From positions 1 through 42,054 of the forward strand of contig JALOTP010000014.1 in assembly GCA_025457865.1 (NCBI GenBank): 42,054 bases of DNA, given 5' to 3'. Source of the stretch: Thermoplasmatota archaeon (GTDB taxonomy: Archaea > Thermoplasmatota > Penumbrarchaeia > Penumbrarchaeales > Penumbrarchaeaceae). Each line of letters begins with the position of its first letter. Position 1 is the stretch's first letter. The notes under the pieces are model-generated. The model searched no databases, was not told the origin of the DNA, and was given only the letters and a program-made list of their open reading frames with translations. Of the stretch, positions 16,786-24,882 are shown piece after piece. Made by a program: the position numbers and the translations under genes.

Positions 16786-17630
16786 AGAGGCGCGAACCAG
16801 CCGTACCTGTGCTCATACAGGACCTGCTCCAGGGTTCCAGGGAGGGAGGTGATGGTGCAGATGGTGGACCCAGGACCTATGTTATTACCAGGTCAGGTGC
16901 CAGGGTTTACAGGGCTGTCCTTTCGGGGGTGCTGATGGAGAAGGAGGACATAGGCTCGCCTGGCAGCCCTCTCTTCAGATTACGCCTGGCAGATCCGACC
17001 GGTGGCATCTCCTTCACCGTTGGGAGGTATGGACAGGCACAGCTCGAGGTGGTCTCCCGATTGAGCGTTCCGACCTTTGCAACGATCGTGGGCAAGGTCT
17101 CCTTCTTCACCTCAAAAAGGGGAGAGGAAGTGATGACCATAAACGCAGAGCTGATAGTCCCCACCACCAAATCTGTAAGAGATGGGTGGCACAAACTGGC
17201 TGCCAGGGACGCGCTTGCGAGGCTCTGGAGGATGACCATGGACGAACCCGTCCCATGCAGCGGTTTCGAAGGTCCAGGCCCTGAGGTCCCGAGGGGAGGG
17301 GAGGAATCGGTGGAAGCCACCAGAGAGATGATCAAGCAGTGCCTTCTCTCCATTGACAGGCCCTTCTTCAGCAGGGCCATCGATGAGCACAGGAACTCCG
17401 CTCTCGATGGGAACGAACGGACCGAGGGAGCATCCTTCGAGGAGTACGAGGAGCAGGTGGTCCAGATGATAGTCTCCCTGGACAAGGGAGATGGTGCCAG
17501 GTGGGACGATCTCGTTGACCATATCCAAAAGAAGAAGCTTTCAAGGGATATCATCGAAGAGGTGGTATCGAGCCTTCTTGACAAAGGGCTGCTCTACGAA
17601 CCGATACTGGGATACTTAAAGGCCGTCTGA
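16782..17630 (+). CDS. RPA-associated protein (COG3390-like, OB fold plus winged helix)
   Basis: 282 residues. An N-terminal OB-type domain has SGARVYRAVLSGVLMEKE, FRLRLADPTGGISFTVGRYG and FATIVGKVSFFTSKRGEEV. An acidic linker follows. The C-terminal segment (VQMIVSLDKGDGARWDDLVD) then looks like a winged-helix domain, giving a layout like RPA32. In other euryarchaea the gene immediately after RPA encodes a partner protein that co-purifies with it; the ATGA overlap here supports the same partnership. Assignment rests on domain order and operon position. Confidence 0.8.
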   Translation: MKRREPAVPVLIQDLLQGSREGGDGADGGPRTYVITRSGARVYRAVLSGVLMEKEDIGSPGSPLFRLRLADPTGGISFTVGRYGQAQLEVVSRLSVPTFATIVGKVSFFTSKRGEEVMTINAELIVPTTKSVRDGWHKLAARDALARLWRMTMDEPVPCSGFEGPGPEVPRGGEESVEATREMIKQCLLSIDRPFFSRAIDEHRNSALDGNERTEGASFEEYEEQVVQMIVSLDKGDGARWDDLVDHIQKKKLSRDIIEEVVSSLLDKGLLYEPILGYLKAV

Positions 17631-17647
17631 AGTGGCCATTGAACGGG

Positions 17648-17666
17648 CATATTTCAAATATATGTA
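17648..17666 (+). promoter_or_regulatory. AT-rich promoter region of metG
   Basis: The stretch contains ATATTT and AATATATG. It lies between the RPA-associated protein stop and the metG ATG at 17683, predicting a nearly leaderless metG transcript. Confidence 0.45.
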
Positions 17667-17682
17667 TCAGATTTGCCTGAAC

Positions 17683-19695
17683 ATGGATAATAGGGAACGC
17701 ATCTTCATTGGAGCTGCCTGGCCGTACTCGAACGGTGCGCTTCATCTTGGCCATGTTGCAGGTTGCCTTCTTCCCGCGGATATCTTCGCCAGATACTGCA
17801 GGCTCAAGGGCTACGAGACCCTTTTCGTATCTGGCTCTGACATGCATGGGACCCCTATCACTATCACGGCGGACAGGGAGGGGACCACGCCCGAAGTGGT
17901 GGCCGAGAGGAACCACAGGTCCATCCTAGAGACCATCGGGTCGCTCTCCATAAGCTATGACCTATATACAAAAACCCACACAGAGAACCATTTCAGCGTG
18001 GTCCAGGATATTTTCCTGAAGCTCATGGCCAAGGGCTTGATAGAGAAGAGGGGTGATAGGGCGCTCTATTGTCCTCATTGTTCCAAGTTCCTGCCTGACA
18101 GGTATGTAGAAGGGGCATGCCCCCACTGCGGGTTCGAGGAAGCGCGCGGAGATCAATGCGACCACTGCGGAAAGGTGCTTGACCCAAAGGAACTCAAGGA
18201 CCCCAGATGCAAGTTATGCAAGGGATCGCCCGAGATAAGGGAGACCGAACACTTCTACCTGCTGCTTTCAAAGCTGGAACCGCAGATCCGCGAACATGTC
18301 GCATCATGCAGGGAGAGATGGAGGCCCAATACCAGGAACAACACCGAGAACTTCCTCAGGGACGGCCTCAAGGACCGTCCCATCACAAGGGACCTATCAT
18401 GGGGCGTACCTATCCCGATAGATGGCTTCGATGACAAACGGATCTATGTATGGTTCGAGGCCGTTTGCGGCTATCTGAGCGCATCGATGCTCCATTCCAA
18501 GAACATAGGCAGACCGGACCTTTGGGAGTCGTTCTGGAAGGATGGGGGATGCAGACATTACTATTTCCTCGCCAAGGACAATATCCCGTTCCATACGATA
18601 ATCTGGCCAGCAATCCTCATAGGCCATGGCGGACTGGTCCTTCCATACGATGTCCCATCTAACGAATACCTCCAATGGGACGGGGCCCAGTTCTCCAAAT
18701 CTAGAGGCCACGGGGTGACCGTGAACGGGTTCTTGAAGGACTATCCGGTCGACCCGCTCAGGTTCTACCTTTCCGTGAACATGCCCGAGAGGGGGGATGC
18801 CAATTTCGACCTGAACGAGTTCATCCAGAAGAACAATACGGAGCTCTTGGGTGCCCTGGGGAACTACCTCCACAGGGTCGTTACCTTCGTTCATAACAAT
18901 TTCGGCGAAACGACACAAAGGGGCGAGCTCAAGGAAGCGGACCTGAAGGTCCTTGCATCGGCGGAGGATGCCTACAGAAGGACCCTAGACTGTATGGAGA
19001 TGGTACGTTTGAAGGAGGGTGTCTCCATCATGATGTCTTTGGTGAACGAGGCGAACAGGTACTTCAACAGCATGGCCCCCTGGAAGCTGGTCAAGGAGGA
19101 CAAGGAAAGGTGCATGACGGTCCTCAACGTATCGCTCCAGATAGGCAAGGTCATCGCTTACGGTATGTACCCTTACATCCCACAATCGATGAGGAAATGG
19201 TGCTCTCTAGTGGGGTTGAAGGACCCGGAGACTTCCGGATGGGAGGAGGCTTTGAGGCCGATCGAGGCGGGTCAACGGATCGGGTCACCGCCCCCACTCT
19301 TCCAGAAACTGGAGCTAAGGAAAGAGGAGGAGGGGGCACCTGATGGGAAGGGACCCATCCAAGAAAAGGAGCAGGTCACCATAGAGCAGTTCGGAGCCCT
19401 TGACCTGAGGGTCGGGAAGGTTCTGGAGGCCTCAGAACATCCAAAGGCCGACAAGCTCTATGTGCTCAAAGTGGATGTCGGCGAACCAGAGCCCAGACAG
19501 ATCATCACGGGTCTCAGAGAGCATTACGATAAGGACGACCTGGTGGGTCGAACCATAATCGTTCTGTGCAATCTCAAACCGGCGAACATGAGGGGGTTGT
19601 CATCGAACGGTATGCTATTGGCGTCGGAAGCTGACGGTGAGGTGGTCCTTCTAACGACCGTAAAGGGGACACGGTTCGGGGCTAGGGTCCACTGA
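17683..19695 (+). CDS. metG: Methionyl-tRNA synthetase with C-terminal tRNA-binding domain
   Basis: It charges initiator and elongator tRNA-Met. The 670 residues begin with the class I signature IFIGAAWPYSNGALHLGHV. The connective peptide has two zinc-binding knuckle pairs (CPHCSKF, CPHCGF, CDHCGK, CKLCKG), as in the two-zinc archaeal/E. coli-like type. The KMSKS loop appears as FSKSRG. The anticodon-binding helical domain follows. The C-terminal OB-type tRNA-binding module (FGALDLRVGKVLEASEHPKA) is fused, as in many full-length enzymes. The start at 17683 is preferred over a GTG at 17632 because it directly precedes the conserved core and follows an AT-rich promoter. Its stop is one base from the stop of the convergent PAN gene. 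Confidence 0.97.
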   Translation: MDNRERIFIGAAWPYSNGALHLGHVAGCLLPADIFARYCRLKGYETLFVSGSDMHGTPITITADREGTTPEVVAERNHRSILETIGSLSISYDLYTKTHTENHFSVVQDIFLKLMAKGLIEKRGDRALYCPHCSKFLPDRYVEGACPHCGFEEARGDQCDHCGKVLDPKELKDPRCKLCKGSPEIRETEHFYLLLSKLEPQIREHVASCRERWRPNTRNNTENFLRDGLKDRPITRDLSWGVPIPIDGFDDKRIYVWFEAVCGYLSASMLHSKNIGRPDLWESFWKDGGCRHYYFLAKDNIPFHTIIWPAILIGHGGLVLPYDVPSNEYLQWDGAQFSKSRGHGVTVNGFLKDYPVDPLRFYLSVNMPERGDANFDLNEFIQKNNTELLGALGNYLHRVVTFVHNNFGETTQRGELKEADLKVLASAEDAYRRTLDCMEMVRLKEGVSIMMSLVNEANRYFNSMAPWKLVKEDKERCMTVLNVSLQIGKVIAYGMYPYIPQSMRKWCSLVGLKDPETSGWEEALRPIEAGQRIGSPPPLFQKLELRKEEEGAPDGKGPIQEKEQVTIEQFGALDLRVGKVLEASEHPKADKLYVLKVDVGEPEPRQIITGLREHYDKDDLVGRTIIVLCNLKPANMRGLSSNGMLLASEADGEVVLLTTVKGTRFGARVH

Positions 19696-19696
19696 C

Positions 19697-21079
19697 TCAG
19701 GCGAACATCGAATACCCCTCACGATTAGAGGTCTTGGACCTGATCTGCAGGAGACCCGACTCGCCCCTTGTTTCCTTGAGCTTCTTCAGGGAATGCCTCA
19801 TGTCGTCCATGGACACGCTGGTCCTTTCCTCCCGGATGGCGAACATACCGGCCTCCGTGCAGACCGCTTTGAGCTGGGCGCCGTTCAGTCCATCGGTGAT
19901 GGAGGCCAGCTCCTCTAGAGAGACCTCTTCTCTTAGGTTCATCCTCTTCGTGTGGACCTTCAGTATCTCAAGACGGGCCTTACTATCGGGTAGGGGTATG
20001 TTGATGATGCGGTCTATCCTGCCTGGGCGAAGGATCGCCGGGTCAAGGATGTCTGGCCTGTTCGTCGCGGCTATTATCCTGACATCCCCTAATGGATCGA
20101 AACCGTCAAGTTCGGCCAGCAGTTGAATGAGGGTCCTTTGGACCTCCCTGTCCGCAGAGGTCGATGCGTCGGTCCTGCTGCCTGCGATGGCATCCAGTTC
20201 GTCCAGGAATAGTATGCTGGGGGAACGCTCCCTTGCAAGCTGGAAGAGCTCCCTTACCATCCTGCTGCCCTCACCTATGTACTTCTGGACCAGTTCCGAG
20301 CCAACTATCCTCAGGAATGTAGCCTTGGTCTCGTTCGCTATGGCCTTTGCAAGCAGGGTCTTCCCGCAGCCGGGGGGGCCTATTAGAAGAACACCTTTCG
20401 GAGGTTCTATGCCCACCTCCCGGAACAGTTCAGGTCTCAGGAGGGGTAGCTCAACGACCTCCTTGAGCTCACGGACCTGTTCTTCTAAACCGCCTATATC
20501 ATTGAAACTCTCAACGGGCCTCTCCTCTAACTCGGTTGACCCGATGAGCGGGTCCTTCGACGAAGGCAATATGGAGGTTATGCACATCGAGTCCTTGTTC
20601 AGAGCGACCCTGGACCCTATCTCCAGGCTCTCCCGGTCTATGCTCGAAAGGACCGAGACCACGAAGGACGGGCCCCCTGTCGTTGAGACCACCACCTGGT
20701 CCTCGTTCTGAAGGTCCATGACCGTACCAACTATCAGAGGGGGGGACCTCATTCTGTTCAGTTCGCCCGTCAGGGACATGATCTTGTTCTGGAGCCTGAG
20801 CACCTCGCTCTCAAGGTACCTCTTGTCCTCGCTAGACCGGATAGCTTCCCTCTTCCAGGGGTTGCTGTCGCTATCCCACTGCACCTTGGTCAGCTCGTCC
20901 AGGTACCTCTCCCTCGATGCATCGCTACGGTCGGGCTCCCACACGGACCTCCTCTGGTCCGGCAGGTTCCCGTTCTCCATCATCAGGTCCTCGGGGAACT
21001 GCTCATACAGGCCTTCGTCGCCGATCTCGAGGAGGTTCGCCCTCCTCTTCCTCCTGAGGGACTGTTTTCCCTGGTCCAT
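19697..21079 (-). CDS. pan: Proteasome-activating nucleotidase (PAN), AAA ATPase
   Basis: A hexameric AAA unfoldase that feeds substrates to the 20S proteasome. About 460 residues: a charged N-terminal extension of roughly 75 residues, a coiled coil ([20 protein letters not shown]), an OB domain ([17 protein letters not shown]), then the AAA module with GPPGCGKT, Walker [13 protein letters not shown], sensor 1 IIAATNRPD and arginine-finger region LRPGRIDR. The C-terminus is MFA, a hydrophobic-aromatic-X tail with Phe where the HbYX gate-opening motif usually has Tyr. The longest frame starts at 21103, but a TATA-like box at 21113-21120 is too close to it and fits the next ATG (21079) with a 10-base leader. 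Proteasome subunits are not in the window. Confidence 0.9.
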   Translation of the reverse strand: MDQGKQSLRRKRRANLLEIGDEGLYEQFPEDLMMENGNLPDQRRSVWEPDRSDASRERYLDELTKVQWDSDSNPWKREAIRSSEDKRYLESEVLRLQNKIMSLTGELNRMRSPPLIVGTVMDLQNEDQVVVSTTGGPSFVVSVLSSIDRESLEIGSRVALNKDSMCITSILPSSKDPLIGSTELEERPVESFNDIGGLEEQVRELKEVVELPLLRPELFREVGIEPPKGVLLIGPPGCGKTLLAKAIANETKATFLRIVGSELVQKYIGEGSRMVRELFQLARERSPSILFLDELDAIAGSRTDASTSADREVQRTLIQLLAELDGFDPLGDVRIIAATNRPDILDPAILRPGRIDRIINIPLPDSKARLEILKVHTKRMNLREEVSLEELASITDGLNGAQLKAVCTEAGMFAIREERTSVSMDDMRHSLKKLKETRGESGLLQIRSKTSNREGYSMFA

Positions 21080-21112
21080 GGCAATACCGTTCTTCCTATT
21101 CATCTGTGCTAA

Positions 21113-21120
21113 TATTAATA
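21113..21120 (-). promoter_or_regulatory. TATA-like element of the PAN gene
   Basis: The palindromic TATTAATA, preceded on the minus strand by a purine-rich CGAAAG that could be a BRE. Counting about 27 bases gives a transcription start near 21089, between the two candidate ATGs. Confidence 0.45.
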
Positions 21121-21222
21121 CTTTCGATTGAAAGGTCCCAAATCGGATATGGTCCTGAACGACCTGTCCGCCACCATGACAAGGCTTTAATGGTGAGATA
21201 CGATTGACGGTTGGGGCACAAT

Positions 21223-21858
21223 ATGTACGAGGCTGTCATCTCTGTCAACCTTAATGAGAGCTGGGTAAGCATCATATCTCGCCAGCTCCCTATCCACATC
21301 ACCATACTGGATTCCATTCCTTACGGTGATGGTGGTGTTCAGGACCTCGCAGAGGTCAAGCTGAACGGGACCCAACCGGAAATACTTGAGAGCACTATCA
21401 AAGACCTACCGACGGTGGAGTTCGTCAAGGTCACACAAACGGACCTTGACAAGGCCATAACCATCGTTGGCGCCAAAGGATGCGGGGGCTGCAAGGCGAT
21501 AGTGGAATCTGGCTGTTTCCTTGTCTCGGCAAGGACCTCCGAGGGCGGTTGGGTGGAATGGAAGCTCATACTGAACGAGAAGCTCCAGCTCCAGAGGCTC
21601 GTGGACGAGCTCAAGGGGAGGAAGATAGACTCCAAGCTGATCCTCATCCAGCCCATCGATGACAGGGAGTCCCTTACCCCCCGGCAGGAAAAGATCATCA
21701 AGACCGCCCTGGAAAGGGGTTACTATGACTTCCCCAAGAGGATAGGGATCAGGGAGCTCGCAAGGTTGTTCGATATATCCACGGCATCGGTGTCAGAGAC
21801 CCTTAGAAGGGGTCAGAAGAAGATAATCGAAGAGCACTTCCGTGATAGCACAGATTGA
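21223..21858 (+). CDS. HTH_10 (bacterio-opsin-activator-like) transcription regulator with Cys-rich sensor
   Basis: 211 residues. The C-terminal part is a clear HTH_10 domain: [51 protein letters not shown]. The N-terminal 140 residues are an alpha/beta sensor-like region carrying [13 protein letters not shown], three cysteines within 13 residues (CxxC plus Cys). This could bind a metal or Fe-S cluster or respond to redox; that is inference. A TTG at 21211 could add four residues, but a TATA-like CTTTAATG at 21184-21191 fits the ATG at 21223. It lies directly upstream of, and codirectional with, the iscS-like/iscU pair, so a regulatory link to Fe-S assembly is plausible. Confidence 0.8.
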   Translation: MYEAVISVNLNESWVSIISRQLPIHITILDSIPYGDGGVQDLAEVKLNGTQPEILESTIKDLPTVEFVKVTQTDLDKAITIVGAKGCGGCKAIVESGCFLVSARTSEGGWVEWKLILNEKLQLQRLVDELKGRKIDSKLILIQPIDDRESLTPRQEKIIKTALERGYYDFPKRIGIRELARLFDISTASVSETLRRGQKKIIEEHFRDSTD

Positions 21859-21875
21859 TATATACGGGTAGAACG

Positions 21876-21882
21876 TTTTATA
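21876..21882 (+). promoter_or_regulatory. TATA-like promoter of the iscS-like/iscU operon
   Basis: TTTTATA lies about 47 bases before the iscS-like ATG. Transcription would begin near 21906, with a 20-base leader that carries GGTGAG at 21915-21920. The cistron pair therefore probably has its own promoter, separate from the regulator gene. Confidence 0.5.
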
Positions 21883-21925
21883 CCGGTATTCGATTCTTTG
21901 CACACTTCAAGGTCGGTGAGAACGC

Positions 21926-23083
21926 ATGAACCGGGTCTACATGGATTCTACCACTGCCATGCCAGTAAGGCCAGAGGTCTTAGAGGTCATGCTGCCTTAC
22001 TTCACCGTCCACTATGGCAACCCATCCTCCATCCATGAGGACGGAAAGATGCCCAGGATGGCAATGGACGATGCCAGAGGTCATGTGGCAGGGTTGATAG
22101 GGGCCTCCCCCGAGGAAGTGGTTTTCACATCCGGGGCCACCGAATCCATAAATCTTGCCCTAAAAGGTGCGCTCTATGCAGGCAGGGAGGGCAGGAAGGG
22201 CATCGTAATAACCGCGGTCGACCACAGGGCCGTGACAGCGACCGCCGCGTCAATGGAACGCAAGGGTTACTTTCTCAGGGAGCTGGCCGTCGACCATTAT
22301 GGGAAGGCCCGGCTGGACTCCGCCATGGACCTGTTGACCAAGGACATCTCGATATTATCGGTCCCATTTGCTAGCGGGGAGGTCGGGACGCATCAACCTT
22401 TGAAGGAGCTTGCCTCACTCGCCCATGACGTCGGAGCGCTCGTCCATGTTGACCTCACCATGTCCGCACTGATGGAACCGTTCGATGTTAGATCCTTCGA
22501 TATCGACCTAGCCACCTTATCCTCGGCTGACCTAATGGGTCCAAGGGGTGTCGGAGCGCTCTATGTAAGAAAGGGCGTCAGGATCGAGCATCTATTGAGC
22601 GGCGGGGGACATGAACGGGGTTTGAGGAGCGGTTCCGAGAACGTACCCGGCATAGTGGGTATGGGCGAGGCGAGCAGGATCGCCAGGGAACGGATGGGAA
22701 CGGACCCTCCAATGGTGCTCTCGCTTCGGGACGGATTGATATCGGGGCTGACCCAGATAGAGGATTCGTACCTGAACGGCCACCCAACGGATAGACTGCC
22801 CCAAAATGCCAACATAAGGTTCCAGTACATCGAAGGGGAATCGATGCTCCTGCTCCTTGACCTGAACGGAATAAGCGTCGCATCGGGGTCGGCATGCGCG
22901 CAGAAGAACCTGGAACCGTCCAAGACATTGATATCCATGGGTCTGAAGCACGAAGAGGCCCATGGCAGCCTTCAGTTCTCCCTGAGCCCGTATACGACCA
23001 AGGCCGATACGGGGAGGGTCCTTGATGTAATGCCCGGAATTGTGGAGGAACTGAGGAAGCTCTCGCCACTGACCGGAAGGTAG
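21926..23083 (+). CDS. Cysteine desulfurase-like protein (IscS/NifS family) lacking the PLP-binding lysine
   Basis: 385 residues with the NifS/IscS fold: VYMDSTTAMPVRPEVLEVM, HYGNPSSIH, VFTSGATESINLAL, His100 in VDHRAV, Asp176 in HVD, LRSGSENVPGIVG, and the catalytic-loop Cys324 in ASGSACAQKN. However, the segment that normally reads SAHK-x2-GPKG here reads SADLMGPRG: the Schiff-base lysine is Asp202 and the preceding histidine is Ala201. The PLP-contacting Gln is Met179, and the usual VNNE is ASGE. The reading frame is intact and sits directly before iscU, so this is unlikely to be a decaying gene. The Archaeoglobus fulgidus IscS, which forms a complex with IscU, is known to have Asp at the lysine position too. 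Role: probably sulfur delivery or scaffold partner of IscU, with altered or no desulfurase activity. Confidence 0.9.
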   Translation: MNRVYMDSTTAMPVRPEVLEVMLPYFTVHYGNPSSIHEDGKMPRMAMDDARGHVAGLIGASPEEVVFTSGATESINLALKGALYAGREGRKGIVITAVDHRAVTATAASMERKGYFLRELAVDHYGKARLDSAMDLLTKDISILSVPFASGEVGTHQPLKELASLAHDVGALVHVDLTMSALMEPFDVRSFDIDLATLSSADLMGPRGVGALYVRKGVRIEHLLSGGGHERGLRSGSENVPGIVGMGEASRIARERMGTDPPMVLSLRDGLISGLTQIEDSYLNGHPTDRLPQNANIRFQYIEGESMLLLLDLNGISVASGSACAQKNLEPSKTLISMGLKHEEAHGSLQFSLSPYTTKADTGRVLDVMPGIVEELRKLSPLTGR

Positions 23084-23091
23084 GTGATAAC

Positions 23092-23547
23092 ATGGCAAGA
23101 CTGGAATACTCGAAGAAGGTCCTCGAACATTTCACGAACCCAAGGAATGTCGGGGAGATGAAGGACGCCGATTCGGTAGGGACCGTTGGAAACCCCGTCT
23201 GCGGCGATATGATGGAGCTCTCCATCAAGGTCACGGACGATAGGATAGCCGATATCAGGTTCAGGACCTTTGGATGCGCTTCTGCCATAGCAACGACATC
23301 CATGCTCACGGAGATCGTCAAAGGCAAGACCCTCAAGGAAGCGGAGGAGCTCAAGTGGGACGATGTGGTATCGAACCTGGACGGCCTTCCCCCCGTTAAG
23401 GTCCATTGCTCCCTGCTCGCCGTTGAAGGTCTCAAGATCGCCCTCTACAACTATTACAAGAAGAGGGGGATAGATAGACCGGACCTGGCCCCCAAGGAGA
23501 CGGAGGCCGAGCATGTCCATTCAGATGAGGGGCCCAGCTGCGTCTGA
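23092..23547 (+). CDS. iscU: Iron-sulfur cluster assembly scaffold IscU
   Basis: IscU is the platform on which [2Fe-2S] clusters are built before transfer. The 151 residues contain all cluster ligands: Cys37 and Asp39 in GNPVCGDMMEL, Cys62 in FGCASAIATTS, and Cys106 in KVHCSLLA. The N-terminal YSKKVLEHFTNPRNVG is the family signature. A tail of about 25 residues after the core (EAEHVHSDEGPSCV) adds His residues and a fourth Cys. The gene begins 8 bases after the iscS-like stop with AGGTGA as ribosome site, so the two are coexpressed. The usual chaperone genes (hscA/hscB) are not adjacent. Confidence 0.95.
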   Translation: MARLEYSKKVLEHFTNPRNVGEMKDADSVGTVGNPVCGDMMELSIKVTDDRIADIRFRTFGCASAIATTSMLTEIVKGKTLKEAEELKWDDVVSNLDGLPPVKVHCSLLAVEGLKIALYNYYKKRGIDRPDLAPKETEAEHVHSDEGPSCV

Positions 23548-23582
23548 GCTAGGTCCGCAATGCATCAGCCTATGCCCCCCTT

Positions 23583-23984
23583 ATGAAAAGACAAATATCC
23601 ATCGTCCATCCTTATGACCTCAAGGACCGGGCCTCGATGAGCAGGGAAATCAGAAGGAATGGAACAAGGGACATAGCCCCGCTGAAACTGGTCCTAAAAG
23701 GCATAAGGTGGCTCTTCTCGTTCCTGCTTGCATTGGTCGGAGGCATCCTGTTCTTCCTTGGGTTGTCCATGCTGATCATTTTCCTCATTGACAGCGTGGT
23801 ATTCGACCATTCACCCTACATCAACTGGCTGCCTAACGTTTACCTGCCGGTGGTGGCATCCCTCCTCTGCTTCTTCGTTTTCGCCCTGCTCAACCTTGAC
23901 AGGTTCAAGACCATCCGGACCATGACCGATAGGTTCAGGGCCGGTAGAAGGTCCGCCAAGGTCGATGAGATAGACCTGGATTGA
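23583..23984 (+). CDS. Small two-pass membrane protein of unknown function
   Basis: 133 residues. A basic N-terminal part (MKRQISIVHPYDLKDR) is followed by two hydrophobic segments, about residues 43-68 (WLFSFLLALVGGILFFLGLS onward) and about 83-105 (VYLPVVASLLCFFVFALLN). The C-terminal tail is charged. Both ends are probably cytoplasmic. It lies 35 bases after iscU in the same direction and may be part of that transcript, but nothing in it points to Fe-S assembly. I do not recognise the family. Confidence 0.65.
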   Translation: MKRQISIVHPYDLKDRASMSREIRRNGTRDIAPLKLVLKGIRWLFSFLLALVGGILFFLGLSMLIIFLIDSVVFDHSPYINWLPNVYLPVVASLLCFFVFALLNLDRFKTIRTMTDRFRAGRRSAKVDEIDLD

Positions 23985-24050
23985 GCATAACCTATGCCCT
24001 TTCACATCCATACTGCCCTTTTCTTAGCGATCGGTGATGCCATCTTACCA

Positions 24051-24788
24051 TCAAGAGCTCTCTATCCTGGGTGCCAGCAGGTACCTCGCATGCCCATTGG
24101 GTTCGGCGAAATCGAACTCGAGCCTCAATGGATAGCTGTTGCCCAGGTTCAGAACTATGTCCCTGTTGGTACCCACGCCCTTCATCAACTGCGAGAAATA
24201 GTCCAGGGAGAACGAGCTCTTGGCCGGTTTCTCGAATGAGACCTCCTCGTAGTCCTTCCCTTTGAGGAGGTCAAGGGTCATGGAGGACAGGTCCTCCGAT
24301 GAGGTCATTACAAGCTTTTCTTGGCTGCAATCGAACGTAATATAGTCCGATATGGAGGCCGAGACCTTAAGGCCCTTCTGGAGCTCGCCCGAGTTCAGTT
24401 TTAGGCCCACAGGCAACTGGAGGTTCGGAACCTTGGGGTCGGAGAACCCGGATGTGTCCACGAGGGGCATCTTCAGGGTCAGGTTGGACATGGAGACCAC
24501 CAACCTATTATCTGGGTCAAGCTTCATGAGGACCGTGTCGTCCCCCTTGGCGCTCTTGAGGTGCTCGAGCAGTCTCTCAACGTTCAATCCAAGCTCCATC
24601 GGGTCGACCTCGTACCTCTCGAAGGCGCTTTTCAATAGGCCAAGGTCCACCATGGCCACATGAGCGGGATCGACCGCCCTTATCTTCCAGCCGTCCTTGT
24701 CCGCCGATAGCTTGACCTCCCCGACTATGGGCGTGAGTATCGAGAACACCGTCCTGAGCGATTCCACCTTGATTTCCACCTCGAACAT
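24051..24788 (-). CDS. pcn: DNA polymerase sliding clamp (PCNA)
   Basis: PCNA is the ring-shaped processivity factor for archaeal DNA polymerases, ligase and FEN1. The 245 residues match the two-domain clamp: MFEVEIKVESLRTVFSILTP at the N-terminus, IRAVDPAHVAMVDLGL, the interdomain linker region near LKMPLVDTSG, and a C-terminal PLRLEFDFAEPNGHARYLLAPR, which is the signature for the PIP-box groove. The start at 24788 has GGGGAGG upstream and opens directly with the conserved strand; a longer frame from 24827 adds 13 unrelated residues. A TATA-like TTTATTAT at 24840-24847 fits a 28-base leader. It is convergent with the small membrane protein gene. Confidence 0.96.
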   Translation of the reverse strand: MFEVEIKVESLRTVFSILTPIVGEVKLSADKDGWKIRAVDPAHVAMVDLGLLKSAFERYEVDPMELGLNVERLLEHLKSAKGDDTVLMKLDPDNRLVVSMSNLTLKMPLVDTSGFSDPKVPNLQLPVGLKLNSGELQKGLKVSASISDYITFDCSQEKLVMTSSEDLSSMTLDLLKGKDYEEVSFEKPAKSSFSLDYFSQLMKGVGTNRDIVLNLGNSYPLRLEFDFAEPNGHARYLLAPRIESS

Positions 24789-24839
24789 AGGCCTCCCCTG
24801 TCCTGGCCATTTCTGGATGTGCCCCAATCAGGGAAGCGA

Positions 24840-24847
24840 ATAATAAA
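24840..24847 (-). promoter_or_regulatory. TATA-like element of the PCNA gene
   Basis: On the minus strand this reads TTTATTAT. It predicts transcription from about 24816 and a 28-base leader with a GGGGAGG ribosome site. Confidence 0.45.
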
Positions 24848-24882
24848 CCTTATGGGGAGCCTTACGAAGGATTCGAGGTCCC

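Noticed and set aside
16907..17584. 225-codon open frame opposite the RPA-associated protein
   Set aside because: Antisense shadow of a well-supported operon gene; no promoter or ribosome site.
21926..23083. iscS-like gene as a decaying pseudogene
   Set aside because: The frame is complete, many family residues including the catalytic Cys are kept, it is coupled to iscU, and a functional precedent with the same Asp substitution is known.
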